A stretch of DNA of 64,000 nt, from the NCBI GenBank assembly GCA_025765595.1, contig JAIVFH010000051.1, positions 184,777-248,776 on the forward strand, given 5' to 3'. The DNA is from Obelidium mucronatum (lineage: Eukaryota > Chytridiomycota > Chytridiomycetes > Chytridiales > Chytriomycetaceae). Positions within the stretch are counted from its first letter, which is position 1. Each line of letters starts with the position of its first letter. Below the pieces are notes generated by a model. That model did no database searches. It had not been told where the DNA came from and was given only the letters and a program-made list of their open reading frames with translations. Of this stretch, positions 49,049 through 60,552 are shown piece after piece. The position numbers and the translations under genes were made by a program.

Positions 49049-51458
49049 TCACACCAAAACCATTTTGATAACCCGAAATTCAAACTTCTTTCCAATCTCA
49101 TCAATTTCCTTCTTGCTTTTCTTTACATCCGCGAAAAACATGCTCCGTCCTCCAGACACATACCCCTCCACCTGTCTGGGCAACGGAACGATATTCACAA
49201 CCAGTTTTCCACCAAGGGGCATTTCAAGACTCTTGACCATGAGGTCCCACGTCTCAATACTCTTTGCATGGCCAGATTCGGACTTCGAAGCTTGAAACCC
49301 CTGTACAGTGCCAGTAGCTGCATCATAACAAAAGAAGTCAACAAAGGGATAGTTTGGGCTTCTCATCCAAAAGAGCGTTCCTGGGGAGTTCACAATTTCC
49401 TGGAATGTTGGAGGATTCTTTGAGCGCTCCATTTTATCGAGGTTCATTGAAAAAGGGCCCCACTCTGGTTTCCAACCCTTATTGTCTGGGTCATCTGAGA
49501 ACTTTGTTTTCGAGACCTCCCAACCCAAGAATTTTGTGTTGTCATTTGAAACAGCGTTTTTAGCAAAAAACGATTCCAGAACAGTGGAAATGGACCCTTT
49601 AGTGGCAGGAGTGATTGTCTGTGAGTCGGGGTCGTCATTGTAACAAGAGAGGCGATGCTTCATGTTAGACAGCTCTGTTTCGTATAAACGGTCTGATAGC
49701 AACTCCGTGACTTGTTCGCTTGAGGCCTTCAGAGTATACGTCCCCAATTCACTATCAGCAGGTGAAATACGAAGAATGTGATGACTGATGGAGAGCTGCG
49801 ATGTGGACCCTTCTTCAGAGATGTTTCGAGTCTTCAGCAAAAGTTCGGCTGATAGGCTGTCCAACGCCGATAGGCGACCTTGCATCTGGACATCCAGACC
49901 TTCACGGCTTGATGGTAATACCACACGTTGGAATGGGCCGAATACTCTGATGCGTTCGAGCACTGCATGTGGCTCATAAAGTGGTGCCAATGAAGAAGAT
50001 TCCGGTATTCCCAACGCCAAGACACGAGCCATGAATGTGAGTTCATCTTCGCTTGCGCATTCCATATACTTCAAGGCACAATTCGTCTTCGAAAACTCCT
50101 TGTACCTTTTTGGCAAAGGAGACACAGTAGCCCACAAACAACCATCAGCACCACAATCTGCAATCTCATCTGTAGATGCTAGAGGCTCATACAAGAACAA
50201 CGTCGATTTTGAATCAAAAGAGTCTAACCCCGGTAAAAGGTTCCTGGAATTCATCGTATAATGCTTTTTATCGCGCTTAAAGAACAAATCTGTGCGTCTA
50301 CCCCTTTCCAACCGAGCAACGACTTGAATTTGATCGAAAAAGCTGTCCCAATTTGCTTCCTCAGGTCGCAAGTCTCGGCGCGCCCACCATAGCAGAATCA
50401 AGAGCTGCATATACGACTTTCCAATCCCGGCATTTCCTACAACAATAATGCGATCTGTTTGGCATGCGAGCATCGCGTTCATCATTGTTATATTAAACGG
50501 CCGAACGAAAATAATATGGCTTCCAATCATGGTTGGGCTTGGCAAAGGCTGTGGAAGGCAAATAACTTGGACTTTGGTTATTGGATCTGTATAAGAAGTA
50601 ATGCAACCAATGAGAGGATTGGCGATGGGAAGCTCATGGATGCTTTTGACTTCAACGTAACGATCATCGAGAAGAGATTTCAAGAATTCACTCTCTGGAG
50701 AGGGCTTTTAGAAGGTTGTTACGATAGTACTGAAGGCCATAGTTAATACCTGACAGTTCTAAGCCAGGGTTGTTCTCCACAAGATGCTGCCAGCGGTCAT
50801 CACTAAATACTGATTCTGGTCTTGGAATAAGGGTTTTCAAGCGGCCCGCCGTTATTAGATTCAGATGATACGCCCTCGCTTTATCAAGACCTGCCCGTGC
50901 TCCGTCCAACGCAGCCCTGTCCTCCTTCAGTTGAGCCCTCGCACTATCCAACTCCTCCTTAAACAAAAGATATGTCGGTTCACTTCCAGTTAAATCGCCT
51001 TGTTTAGAGTTCCGCCATTTTTCGAATCTCAGGCTGACCTCCTTCACCACACCCACTGCAAACTCGACCGCCTCTTCCGCCTTTCTCACCGCACCTTCAG
51101 CACCCGCAACTCCCACAGCGCCAAGTTCGACATCCTTCGAAGTATTTCTGGATTCATTTTGCCCTGTTGTTGATACGGGTGGGATTGCTAAATTCCTAAA
51201 GTAACGAGGAGTGGGTGGGGCGCCTTGCGCGAATAGGAAGTAGTAGTTTCCGTCTTGGTCCGGCGCGTGGACTGCTGTGCTATCAGATATGTGGTTTATT
51301 AATGCTTCGCGCTTTGCTTCGACGCTGTTGGTGTGGGCTGGCAAAGGCTGCATTTGGGCAATCCCAAAGAAGACATCGCACTGGGCGGCAGTGATTCCGC
51401 TGACTTGGAGTTCGTTGATGAACACGTTTTGCTGGCTGAGTGTTGGGTTGAAGGCCAT
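49049..51458 (-). CDS. Crinkler-RHS-type protein: P-loop NTPase plus REase-fold nuclease
   Basis: The ATG at 51458 opens a 256-codon frame, helical with a coiled region (about residues 125-205). Near 50690 it must pass into a second frame. That frame holds Walker A G-N-A-G-I-G-K-S (about 50425-50450), an extended NTPase region, and a C-terminal nuclease-like block with V-D-F-F-C-Y-D and V-Q-G-F-Q-A-S-K-S, fitting the Asp ... Gln-x-Ser/Thr-Lys core of restriction-endonuclease-fold domains in Crinkler-RHS effectors. Such proteins are toxin-like effectors or anti-mobile-element factors in chytrids, oomycetes and others. No signal peptide. The junction is either a 49-nt intron or a one-base frameshift; see findings. 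Confidence 0.68.
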
Positions 51459-51510
51459 TGCTTTGTATTTATTTATTAATATTTATTTATTATTTAAAAC
51501 AACACAAAAC

Positions 51511-52737
51511 ATGGCAACCGCCGCCGCCTTCTTTTCGGCGACGCTTCTTTCGCCGCCAACGTTTTCCGCCGATTTAATCTTTTCGCAGAAAGCAAACAGC
51601 GCAGGCGTCAGCGTGGCTCTGCGGGCAGCGGGGCTTCCGCCAAACAAACGCTTTGGTTTTCACATCCACGAATTCGGCGACTCGTCCGACGCCGCGGGGG
51701 CCCTGCTGGGCGCCCACTTTAATCCCACAAACGCGGCCCACGGCTGTCCAAACAGCGACAACAACAACAACTCGGTTCACTACGGCGATCTGGGCTGGAT
51801 CGCCTCAGACTCAAATGGGATTGCTGTAAAGACCTGGATGCTGCCACATCTGTCTCTGATTGATGCACATGCTTTGGGATTTGTACTGGGCCGTGGTATT
51901 GTGATTCATGAGAATGAGGACGACTGTGTGTCGCAGCCAAGTGGGGGAAAAGGTGGGAGGATCGCACAAGGAGTAATTGGAATCAACGATTATCGCTTGA
52001 AGCAGGTACCTGATTCTTTGGAATTGTCGGTGTTGGATGCTGTGGCTGTTTTTCGGGACAATGATTCGTTGGATCAAGTTGTCACTGGTACGATTCGAAT
52101 CTTGAGGAAAGCTGCTGAAAGTGGGTCTGGGTTGCTTTTGCTGGCGTTGGATGGATTGGGTGCACAAGCTGCCTACCAACTTGCAGTTTATGACTACGCA
52201 GTTAAGTCTCTCTGTGGAGATTTGTTTCAAGACGTTTAAAACGCGTCTTGATTTTTCCATTAATGAACACAGGTCACAACAGATTTGAATACGGCTATTC
52301 CCACCTTGTGTAAATCATCCACCCCCTTCACCACAGATTCATCGGGAAAAACGTCATGCACCCTTCGATTCCCCCCTGCAATATCCAACTCCTCTATTCA
52401 GTCCTTCTTGGGGAAATCTCTCGTGATCCTTCCGTCCTCTACAGACTGTTCCGCAACCAGAATTATTTCATCGGCACCAATTGGAGCCGCGAAACCCATG
52501 AATCAAACAGCATTGTCAAACTTTCTCTCTTGTCCTTCAGATTCTTTATCCAATACCACATCTGGATCAAGTTTAGTTCTTCCTATTCTGGCGCTGGTTA
52601 CATCTTTGATTGTGCTGGCGCTCGCTGTTGGATTCAGTTGTTTGAAAATGTATCAAGGGTATTCCAGACTCGACGACCCAAATAATCAAAAAGAGTCGGA
52701 TCTGCTTGTACCCCTAAAACGGCTTTTTCGAAAGTAA
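51511..52737 (+). CDS. Membrane-anchored Cu/Zn superoxide dismutase, copy C
   Basis: The ATG at 51511 lies 52 bp from the divergent Crinkler-RHS-like gene. Metal sites are complete: F-H-I-H-E-F-G-D, G-A-H-F-N-P, A-H-G-C-P, V-H-Y-G-D-L-G and I-H-E-N-E-D-D-C. A second, diverged domain follows. A 39-nt intron (52234-52272) joins D-L-F-Q-D to V-T-T-D-L, leading to a Ser/Thr-rich stalk, one membrane helix (L-V-L-P-I-L-A-L-V-T-S-L-I-V-L-A-L-A-V) and a charged tail of about 35 residues. So this paralog uses a transmembrane anchor, not a GPI signal. No obvious signal peptide is seen; one may be encoded by an undetected upstream exon. Confidence 0.82.
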
Positions 52738-52795
52738 AAGTATTTTACTGCAGTCAAAAAAATAAAATCATAACAGATTAAAAAAAACTTTCACA

Positions 52796-53095
52796 TGGAA
52801 AAATCAAACAGCATTGCCAAACTTTCTCTCTTGTCCTTCAGATTCTTTATCCAATACCACATCTGGATCAAGTTTAGTTCTTCCCATTCTGGCGCTGGTT
52901 ACATCTTTGATTGTGCTGGCGCTCGCTGTTGGATTCAGTTGTTTGAAAATGTATCAAGGGTATTCCAGACTCGACGACCCAAATCATCAAAAAGAGTCGG
53001 ATCTGCTTGTACCCCTAAAACGGCTTTTTCGAAAGTAAAAGTATCTTACTGCAGTCAAAAAATAAAATCATAACAGATTAAAAAAAACTTTCCCA
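52796..53095 (+). repeat. Tandem duplicate of the 3' end of superoxide dismutase copy C
   Basis: The segment repeats 52501-52795 with a period of about 301 bp. I count four substitutions (gtc to gcc, cctatt to cccatt, aataat to aatcat, tattttac to tatcttac) and one A fewer. It contains the whole stalk/helix/tail coding stretch, including stop and 3' flank, but no start or upstream splice acceptor of its own. It could serve as a second last exon only if a new acceptor were used. Confidence 0.9.
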
Positions 53096-53161
53096 TTGAA
53101 ATTCCCAAAATAATTCATTAGTGCTTTAATAAAGCTCTGTACGCGTTTTTTTTAACAAATA

Positions 53162-54113
53162 ATGATAATAAGAGAAATAGAAATGACCAGCGGAAATCTG
53201 ACAAGTCTTGATGCAACACCATCCACTGCTCAAACGACTTTTTCAGCAGACAACTATCTCTTTTTCGCAATCTTGAGTGGAATAATTGCAGAGTCTGCCA
53301 TCAGTGGGATCGTTCGAACAGTCATTGAGTCAAACAGACGATTGAACTTGGCAGTGGTGTCCAAATCCCAGCGGTGGCGGTGCAGCAAGATATGGATCCC
53401 TGGTCTTCTGATGCACGTTTTCAACTTTTGGTGTATCGTATACATGATTACATTCAACGCTGTCTGGGATCTGCATGAGTCCTATTGCGTGATGGGAATG
53501 TTTGGAATCAATTTCGCAAGTCACTGTTTCTACACCAGTTTCGGTATTTTGAGATCAATCGATCCTTATGAAATTAAAAAAAAAAAATCAAATAACGCCA
53601 GACTCTTTTATTCTGTACAAAACGTTTGCGATATCTGGGTTTGATCCAAAAATCCGCGTTGGAATTGTGTTCATAATCATATATCGATTCGTATGGACTG
53701 TATTTGATCTCAAAGAGTCGGGTGGGCTTTGGATATCCGAGGCCGATACTTGCGTGTATAACCAGCATCCAATGACGGGAGTTGGCTCCAACAGTGCAGA
53801 TATTCTTTGTGATGCATTTGCCACTCTAGTTTCTCTCGCTTACACGTGGAATCAGCTTCAATATGCCTCGTCTGCGCTGGAAAGAGTTGTTGTTCAAGAG
53901 AATGGTGTGTTGTGTTGTGCTTTTCTTTTTTTCTCGCCGAAGTTAGATTTTTTTAATCATCCTATCTTTCAAAAAGTGATTCGAAGCGCGATTGTATTAT
54001 CGGTTAATCTTTATGGCGTTTACATTTCGTATTCTTCCACGAGCACGTTCGCTCTCCAAACGTTTTTCCTTATTCAAAGTTACACTTGTGAGTGCAAGTT
54101 ATTATGTTTTTGA
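53162..54113 (+). CDS. Seven-helix membrane protein, family member 5 (intact)
   Basis: Start at 53162 or 53183. Three exons: 53162-53543, 53602-53904, 53977-54113. Helix 1 carries L-S-G-I-I-A-E-S-A-I-S-G-I. Cysteine 1 (H-E-S-Y-C-V-M-G) stands 14 residues before F-Y. Helix 4 has Y-R-F-V-W-T-V-F-D. The loop reads A-D-T-C-V-Y-N-Q-H-P-M-T-G-V-G and helix 5 A-D-I-L-C-D-A-F-A. The first intron (53544-53601) is absent from the other copies; the last intron falls in codon E-N-V as in members 2-4. The tail is very short compared with member 4. Function unknown. Confidence 0.75.
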
Positions 54114-54655
54114 TCAGCTTTTACTCATTTGCTGTGGAACTCATTTTCTTCAGACGCGGCTGCCTTGAATTCTGAGCATTTCTGTAAGAGATGTTAGCGT
54201 ACATTTGCCATGTCAAAATGACAATCTTTTAAAAAAAAACAGGGCGAAGACAGCGAACACCAAATACTCGCATCAACCTTCAAATTCAAGTAGCAAAAAA
54301 GAGCTCTAATCAAATAGCATCAACAAATTCACGCCAAATGAGTATAATTCACGAAAACCAGTCATGATGAATGAAAAGTATATTTATAAAAAAAAACCAT
54401 TGTACTTTTTATTTTCCCTCATGAATTCCATCCACATCGTCTTTTTTTTTCTTGTAAAACTATTTTTTTTACCAACATCTGGAATTAAAAGTTGAGTTGT
54501 CACCACTGGTACCCCCACACAATTAATCCCAAAATCATAAATACTGCAACACCAACCCCCAACCCCCCAAAAAACCGAACCACCAAAAACACCATCCTCA
54601 CACACTATTCACCCCCTCCCCCACCCCACCCCACAAAAAAAAATTCACGCGGCTC
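54114..54655. other. Intergenic spacer, AT-rich
   Basis: Between two converging genes. It contains several A or T runs (54229-54239, 54389-54396, 54440-54449) and a C-rich stretch (54540-54640) that is the 3' flank of the nucleoporin gene. No gene or structured repeat seen. Confidence 0.6.
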
Positions 54656-57600
54656 TCATCGTCTTGCACCAGGTCTCCTTGTTTTCGGTTGCGCCAACTT
54701 CCTTTCCAACTTATTTTGAGGAACAGTCGATCCCATGTTGAACATGCCTCCGCCATTCGCTGCTGCCCCAGATGCCCCGAATGCAAACAGAGGGTTTTGA
54801 TGTGCAGCAGCGCCGCCGCCAACTCCACCACCGGCGGTGGCACCACCACCAGCACCGAATTGGAATCCAGATGATGATGTAGATGGCGCTCCACCACCGC
54901 CACCACCACTGCCAAATACAAATGGTTGAGACGCCGCCGCCGGTTGTTGTTGGCCGAACGCGGGTGGGGCCGTACTTCCACCACCTGCACCGAATTGGAA
55001 TGAAGTCGTCGATGTCGAAGGAGCCGAGGCGCCGAATGCTGGTGTAGAACCGAACCCGCCAGACTGTTGTGGCTGTTGCGGCTGTTGCCCAAATGCTGGC
55101 GGGGCCTGAGTACTAGTCGCGCCAAAGTTGAATGCAGGCGTCGTAGAAGGCGGCTGTCCGAATGCAGGGGTAGATGCTTGTTGGCCAAAAGCAGGGGCAC
55201 TTGATTGTGTCCCGAAAGCGGGGGTTGAAGTGGGTGCTGCTGCTGTAGATCCAAAGTTGAATCCAGAGGCCGATGGGGCTGCAGATCCAAACCCACCAGT
55301 TGCAGGTGCAGAAGGTTGTTGACCGAAAGCTGGTGTCGTAGATGTTTGAGGCGTTTGTCCGAATCCGCCAAACGCTGGTGTGGTGGAGGTAGTTGATGGG
55401 GTCGTGGTTGCACCAAAACTAAACGTTGGGGCAGCTCCTGCCGCACTGGGTGCCGTAGATTGTGCACCAAAACCTTGGGTAGCAGCTCCTAGTGTGGCTC
55501 CAAAAGCAGGTGTTGCTGTTGATGGGGCAGCCGTTCCACCAAAAGAAAACGAAGCATTCGCCGCCGGTTGACTCGTAGCTGCAGTAGATCCGAATCCTGT
55601 AGTAGCTCCAGTAGAGTTTGTCTGGGAACCAAAAGGCGTTGCAGTCGATGGAGCCGCAGCTCCAAATCCACCAAACCCACCCGCAGCAGCAGGTGTTGGC
55701 GCTGGTGCACCAAAAGCCGGAACGTTCGATGGAGCCGGTTGGGATCCAAACAAGGGTGCTGGAGTAGTAGCGGCCGTCTGCTGTCCTCCGAAACTGGGCA
55801 CTGCTGGAGTCGCGGCTGCTCCAAATGAGGGGGTGGTTGTTGGAGCGGCAGGCGTCGAACCGAAACTAAAGGCTGCGTTGGAAGTCGAATTTGCTGGCGC
55901 TGGGAGTCCCGTCGCTCCGGTAGTGGAGGAAGTATTAGCCGTAGCGCCAGCCGAAAATGATGGTATAGTGGTGGAAGCAGTCGAGGAGGATGGTGCAGTA
56001 GCTCCGAAAGAAAACGATGGAATCGTAGAAGCGGGAGTCGTCGAAGCAGAAGCCGCTGCAGGAGGCGCGTTTACAGTTGGAGCGGCACCAAACCTAAAAC
56101 CTGCTACCGCTGGTTTTGCGGCTTCAGCTGGAGGCGCAGGAGTAGCACCAAATAAGCCATTACCGGGCGCGGCAGCGGAATTAGCGGAAGCCGGTGGAGC
56201 TGCAGAAGCACCAAGAGAAGGAGCCGCGGATGACGCACCCAAATTACCGAAGGAGAACCCAGAAGGCTCTGATTTGCTGGAATCCCCATTAGAAGTCAAC
56301 GCATCGGTCTTGGTACCAAAGCTGAAACCACTGGATGCCGCCTTGTCAGTTGATGGTGCTGCATTGAAGTTAAATCCGCCAGCTGCTTCGGCTGGCTTGT
56401 CGGCAGTCTTGGCGGATTCATTCGCAGGTGTCAAACTTCCAAGGTTTAATGGAGTGGCAGCTTTAACGGTTTCGCTTCCACCAAAACTGAATCCACCTGG
56501 CGCTGCAGTTGTCTTGTCTGTTGCGGCCCCGAGAGCTCCGAAACTAAAGCCGCCACTAGAAGCTATGGCAGGTTTCTCAACAGTAGTTTCCGTCGTCGTT
56601 GATGTGACTGGTGCTGCAGTCAATGAACCGAAAGAAAATGATGTGGCTGGTTTGGGCGCCTCTTGTGTCTTATCTGTAGAGGCCGGCGAAAATGAACCAA
56701 ATGTGGGCAATGGAGGAATCGCCGGGGCATCCTTTTTGGGGGATTCTTTGGCGGTAGATGACCCAAATCCACCAAGAAGGCTGCCGGTAGTCGAAGGCTC
56801 AGCTGGCTTAGTCCCCAATCCAGAAAACAGAGAATTTGTTGCAGAATCAGCAGCAGGTTTTGCGGGAGAAGTAAGGTTCCCGAATAGCCCAGCTGTGGAC
56901 TCCTTTGCTGACTCGGCCGGTTTGCCAATGGTTGCAAATAAATCGGACGCAGCAGTCGCCTTTAGTGCTTCGGCAGATTTTCCATCGGTTTTCGTACTCT
57001 CAGTTGCCGCTGCACCAAACCCAGGAAACTTTGGGACCTCGGTGGAGAATGATTTCCCTGACGGAGTCGGTCCAGCTTCCAAAGATCCACCACTTTCATC
57101 TGCAAACTTCACCTTTCGGAGACCAGCCGGAGTGCCTTCTGCCGAGGTAGGGTTGGATGATGACGATTCCTTAGTTGAGCTTTCCGTTTCAGCAATAATG
57201 GATTTCACTGCTTCTTCGCTCAATGGCTTTTTGAAGAGAGGGGTGGGACCCTTTGTCATGTGCAACCGCTGAGTTTCCTTCAATGGGGTAGATCCCAATC
57301 TGATGCGACCTCGAGCCGTTGATACAGCAGATATTCTTGGAGTCGGCTTGCTGTTTGACGGCACCTTGAGGAATGTTTAGACGAACTAGTAAACGGAACT
57401 AAACAAATACAAACATACCTGATCTTCCTTGCCTATCTGACGCTTTGTCTCCAATGATACAGTATTATTTGGAGTGGACACGACAGCATCCCCAGCATCA
57501 TTCGCTCTCCTCCTCTTTTTCTGGCGAAACGAAGCCGGAGTAACCCAACCGTCTTCTTCAGCCATTTCTTCCGCCTGGTATTCCTCATGCAGCACTGCAT

Positions 57601-58606
57601 CTAGTTCAGTCAATTCGTCCAAATCCTGTGGGAAGGCATATTGCTTGCGTTTCGTGCCTGTAGTCACAACTTGAGGTGTTGAAGTTTGTTTGGGGGATTT
57701 TTTAGACTGGTTTTGTTTTCGTGGGGTCGGTGTGGACGGGTTGCTGGATCCAACCACAGACTTTCGGATTTTGTGCAAACGTTGGTGAACGGCCTAACAA
57801 AACACATATCATTAAAACTTTCTTTAACAAATGAGCTTCTGAGCGTGGGGGCTCACCATATCATTTGAAATAGGAGCCTCGTCCAATTGATGACGACGTT
57901 TTCTACCAGCAGACGAAGGAGCAGCGAGCTCGGAATCAGTGTTGGTAAATTTCTTGCGAATCAATGGCGCTTCCTCCCTTTCATCATCATCCTCGTCCAT
58001 CCGAATGGGTTCTGAGTTCGAAACTGTCGACGGGCGTTGAGGGAAAAGCTCCGGTTTTTCGCGTGCGACAGTTTGGCTCAACATGAAATCATTGCTCTGC
58101 CGAGTGAAGCGTTGTTGCGGTTGTTTGTTTTGTTGGGGTTCGACGTTGAAAGAAAAGCGAGGCTGGTTTTGGACAACTTTTTGCGGCGGCGATTCAACAG
58201 TCGAAGAAGACAAATGAAGCGGGGTCGGTTTAGAAACAGAAGAAAAACGAAACGCTGCTTCGGGAATATCTGAAGTTGTGTTTTGTTTTGTTGGTTTTGT
58301 TTGATGATTAGAGTTTTAGCATTGCCGGTGTCAAGTCCTTGACACCCACTGTCTCGGTACACCACTGGTCCAGGAGTTGAAGTTAGGCCCAAAGAAAGAG
58401 ACTTCGAAGTGTTGATTTGTCTCCGTGGACTGTGAGTTGCATGAGTTGTTGCTGCTGTAGTTGAAAGTTGCTCACCCTCTCGCCCGTTCTTCCCTCTTTG
58501 CCTGTTCAATACGCTCTTTCTCCTTCAGTGCCGAGAACGCTGAAAAGCCAAGAGCAATGACTGCCGCCACAAACACCGAAAACAGAAGCGACAAAAGGAC
58601 CGCCAT
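54656..58606 (-). CDS. FG nucleoporin with N-terminal membrane helix (POM121-like)
   Basis: The ATG at 58606 starts with a membrane helix (M-A-V-L-L-S-L-L-F-S-V-F-V-A-A-V-I-A-L-G-F), then a charged Lys/Glu/Arg segment. Introns of about 46 nt (near 58435-58480) and 100 nt (near 58270-58370) and two more (near 57780-57845 and 57365-57418) link Ser/Pro-rich linkers with basic NLS-like stretches (R-K-K-F, K-K-R-R-R-A). The long last exon (54656-57364) has dozens of FG units: G-F-S-F-G, F-G-A, G-G-F-G-S, separated by Ala/Thr/Pro spacers, ending in a basic tail. FG repeats line the nuclear pore and bind karyopherins. Membrane helix plus FG repeats is the POM121 plan. Confidence 0.82.
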
Positions 58607-58868
58607 AAATGAATGAAAATAAAGATATTTAAAAAGAATGAAATAGTAACTCTGCTTTATTTTAGATGCAATCAACTGAGAACTTGAGATACTTACAGCT
58701 TAGCCCGGGTCTGCTATGCGAACGCTGTCTCAGCTGAAAGATTCTTGAATGTGATTGGTTTAGAGTCAGTTGTCCCAATCAGAATACAAACCCGCTTCTT
58801 TCCTTTTTCCAAGCCCCTTCTAAAATAATTAACTCATCTAATTTTTAAACTATCTAATACTATACGCG

Positions 58869-59534
58869 ATGCTTTTCCTCTCGGCGCTGCTTTCCTTGGG
58901 CTATTTTGCCGCACGCGCTTCTCCCAACATTGAAGAGTTTGCATCCCACGATCTGGAAGTGCGAGATCTTGCAAAACGCCAGGAAATGTATGGATGGACA
59001 ACGTGTGGAACACAGTCCTTTTCAATTACTCAAATGAAACAAATGTGGGTCGGTGCTGGGTAAGTTACAGTAGAATACGTAAGTTGGCGTTGCTCACAAC
59101 AACATTACAATCAAATAGAACTCCAACTCAGCTTTCCTTGCTTGGATGGTATGTGATAAACTATGAATAGCAATGCAAAACGTTAAAATAAATTACAAAC
59201 AAATAATAGGTACACATCAACACTTTCAGAAGGGACGAAACTAACTGCAAGCGCTACCATCTGTGCTGGAAGTGGAAATCAGCAAAGCTCCAGTCCATGT
59301 CTTTTGCCCGTATACAAGCAAAACACGTTTGACTTTTGTCGATTACCGTTTGCCGGTTGTCCAGCAGCGGCCAACTGGTTCGTCAAAAACATGACGCTTA
59401 TTATTCCTGGGTTTGTTAAAGAATCTGGCGTATGGGGAAGCGTAAAATTCGTGATTACTGACCAGGCGGGAGGAACTGCTCTTTGTATCCAGAATTCAAA
59501 TATCCTCTTCCAGACTTGCCCTGGTTGCGATTAG
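58869..59534 (+). CDS. Secreted ML-domain (lipid-binding) protein, copy 1
   Basis: Signal peptide M-L-F-L-S-A-L-L-S-L-G-Y-F-A-A-R-A, then a possible Lys-Arg processing site (L-A-K-R-Q). A first intron begins at 59060 (GTAAGT). A micro-exon of about 30 nt (around 59120-59149) encodes T-P-T-Q-L-S-L-L-G-W, and a third exon starts about 59210. The conserved end reads F-D-F-C-R-L-P-F-A-G-C-P, L-I-I-P-G-F-V and W-G-S-V-K-F-V-I-T-D, which fits the MD-2-related lipid-recognition (NPC2, PG/PI transfer) fold. Fungal members bind sterols or phospholipids. Tandem with copy 2. Confidence 0.65.
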
Positions 59535-59790
59535 TGCACGACTATATTTTTTTTTTTTGGTTTCGCTTTTTTTTTATGGTTTTTTCGACGCGTTTATTTT
59601 GGATTCGTTATACCTTAATGATATACACTATTCTGAATTTCACATGAGATCTTCAAATTTCAACATTTAATGAATGAGGTCTTTATATAGCTTCTACTTG
59701 TCTTGTTTCTCCGTTTGTTGGAACAATGCAAAAGTGTCTCCATTGTTTCCCCCAAAACAACTGCCACAACTAAAAACCATATCAGCCGCG

Positions 59791-60395
59791 ATGACCATCA
59801 GAGTGATACCCTTATTCAAAATTCTACTATTATCCACGATCCTGCTGTCCATCGTAAACGCGCAATGCGACAGATACCCACAAGACTGTAAATGGCAAAC
59901 CTGTAACAACGCAGACACCTTCAGTCTCTCCACAGCACCCCCATACAACTCACTTCCACCAATAGCAATGGGATACAATCAACCTTCCATGGTACTTTTG
60001 AACGGATGGTATTCCGTGACTGTTACAAAGGGAGCATTGGTATACATTAGCACGACCGTGTGTCCTTTGGGGAACGCGCAGTGGTGTATTGGTGGACAGA
60101 GTCAAACGCAAGTGTTTGACTTTTGTTCATTGAGTGGAGTATCGTGTCCTGTGAATTCAAACTGGTTCACGCAGGATTTGAGAATGATTCTTCCGGTACA
60201 CACTCTTTCATGATTGCTTTTATTTTTTGCGTTTTTTTCCTTCAAGCTTACGCGACTTTTTTTATTTTACTTAACTCTTAGGGTATTGTTCCGCAAGCCA
60301 ACGTTTGGGGACAAGTGACTGTGCGGATCGTGAATGCGGATAGAACAACGCCTGTATTGTGTTTCAGCAACAACAATTACTTTTTCCATCGATAA
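59791..60395 (+). CDS. Secreted ML-domain (lipid-binding) protein, copy 2
   Basis: Start at 59791 (M-T-I-R-V-I-P-L-F-K-I-L-L-L) with a strong signal peptide. The open frame extends upstream, but the signal peptide fixes the start. One intron (60196-60281) follows M-I-L-P. Motifs: W-Y-S-V-T-V-T-K-G, F-D-F-C-S-L-S-G-V-S-C-P, I-L-P-G-I-V-P and W-G-Q-V-T-V-R-I-V-N-A-D, closing with P-V-L-C-F-S. About 173 residues, the usual size for ML proteins. Paired cysteines match copy 1, though overall identity is low, so the duplication is old. Confidence 0.68.
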
Positions 60396-60552
60396 AATAA
60401 AAGACAAGCCGTGGCCTCTCAGTTGAGCAAATGACGTGAAATTCAATAGAACGGATCGACCATTAATTTTATTCAAAATAAATATCTCTGATTTATACAA
60501 AGGAGAAAAGAGACAAGCGGGAAACGAGAAGCAAGTATTTTTTTTTTTTTGC

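Noticed and set aside
55833..57272. A 479-codon open frame on the plus strand opposite the nucleoporin
   Set aside because: It mirrors the FG-repeat exon; its Ala/Pro/Val-rich text is what the complement of Gly/Ala/Thr repeats gives, and it has no domain or start context of its own.
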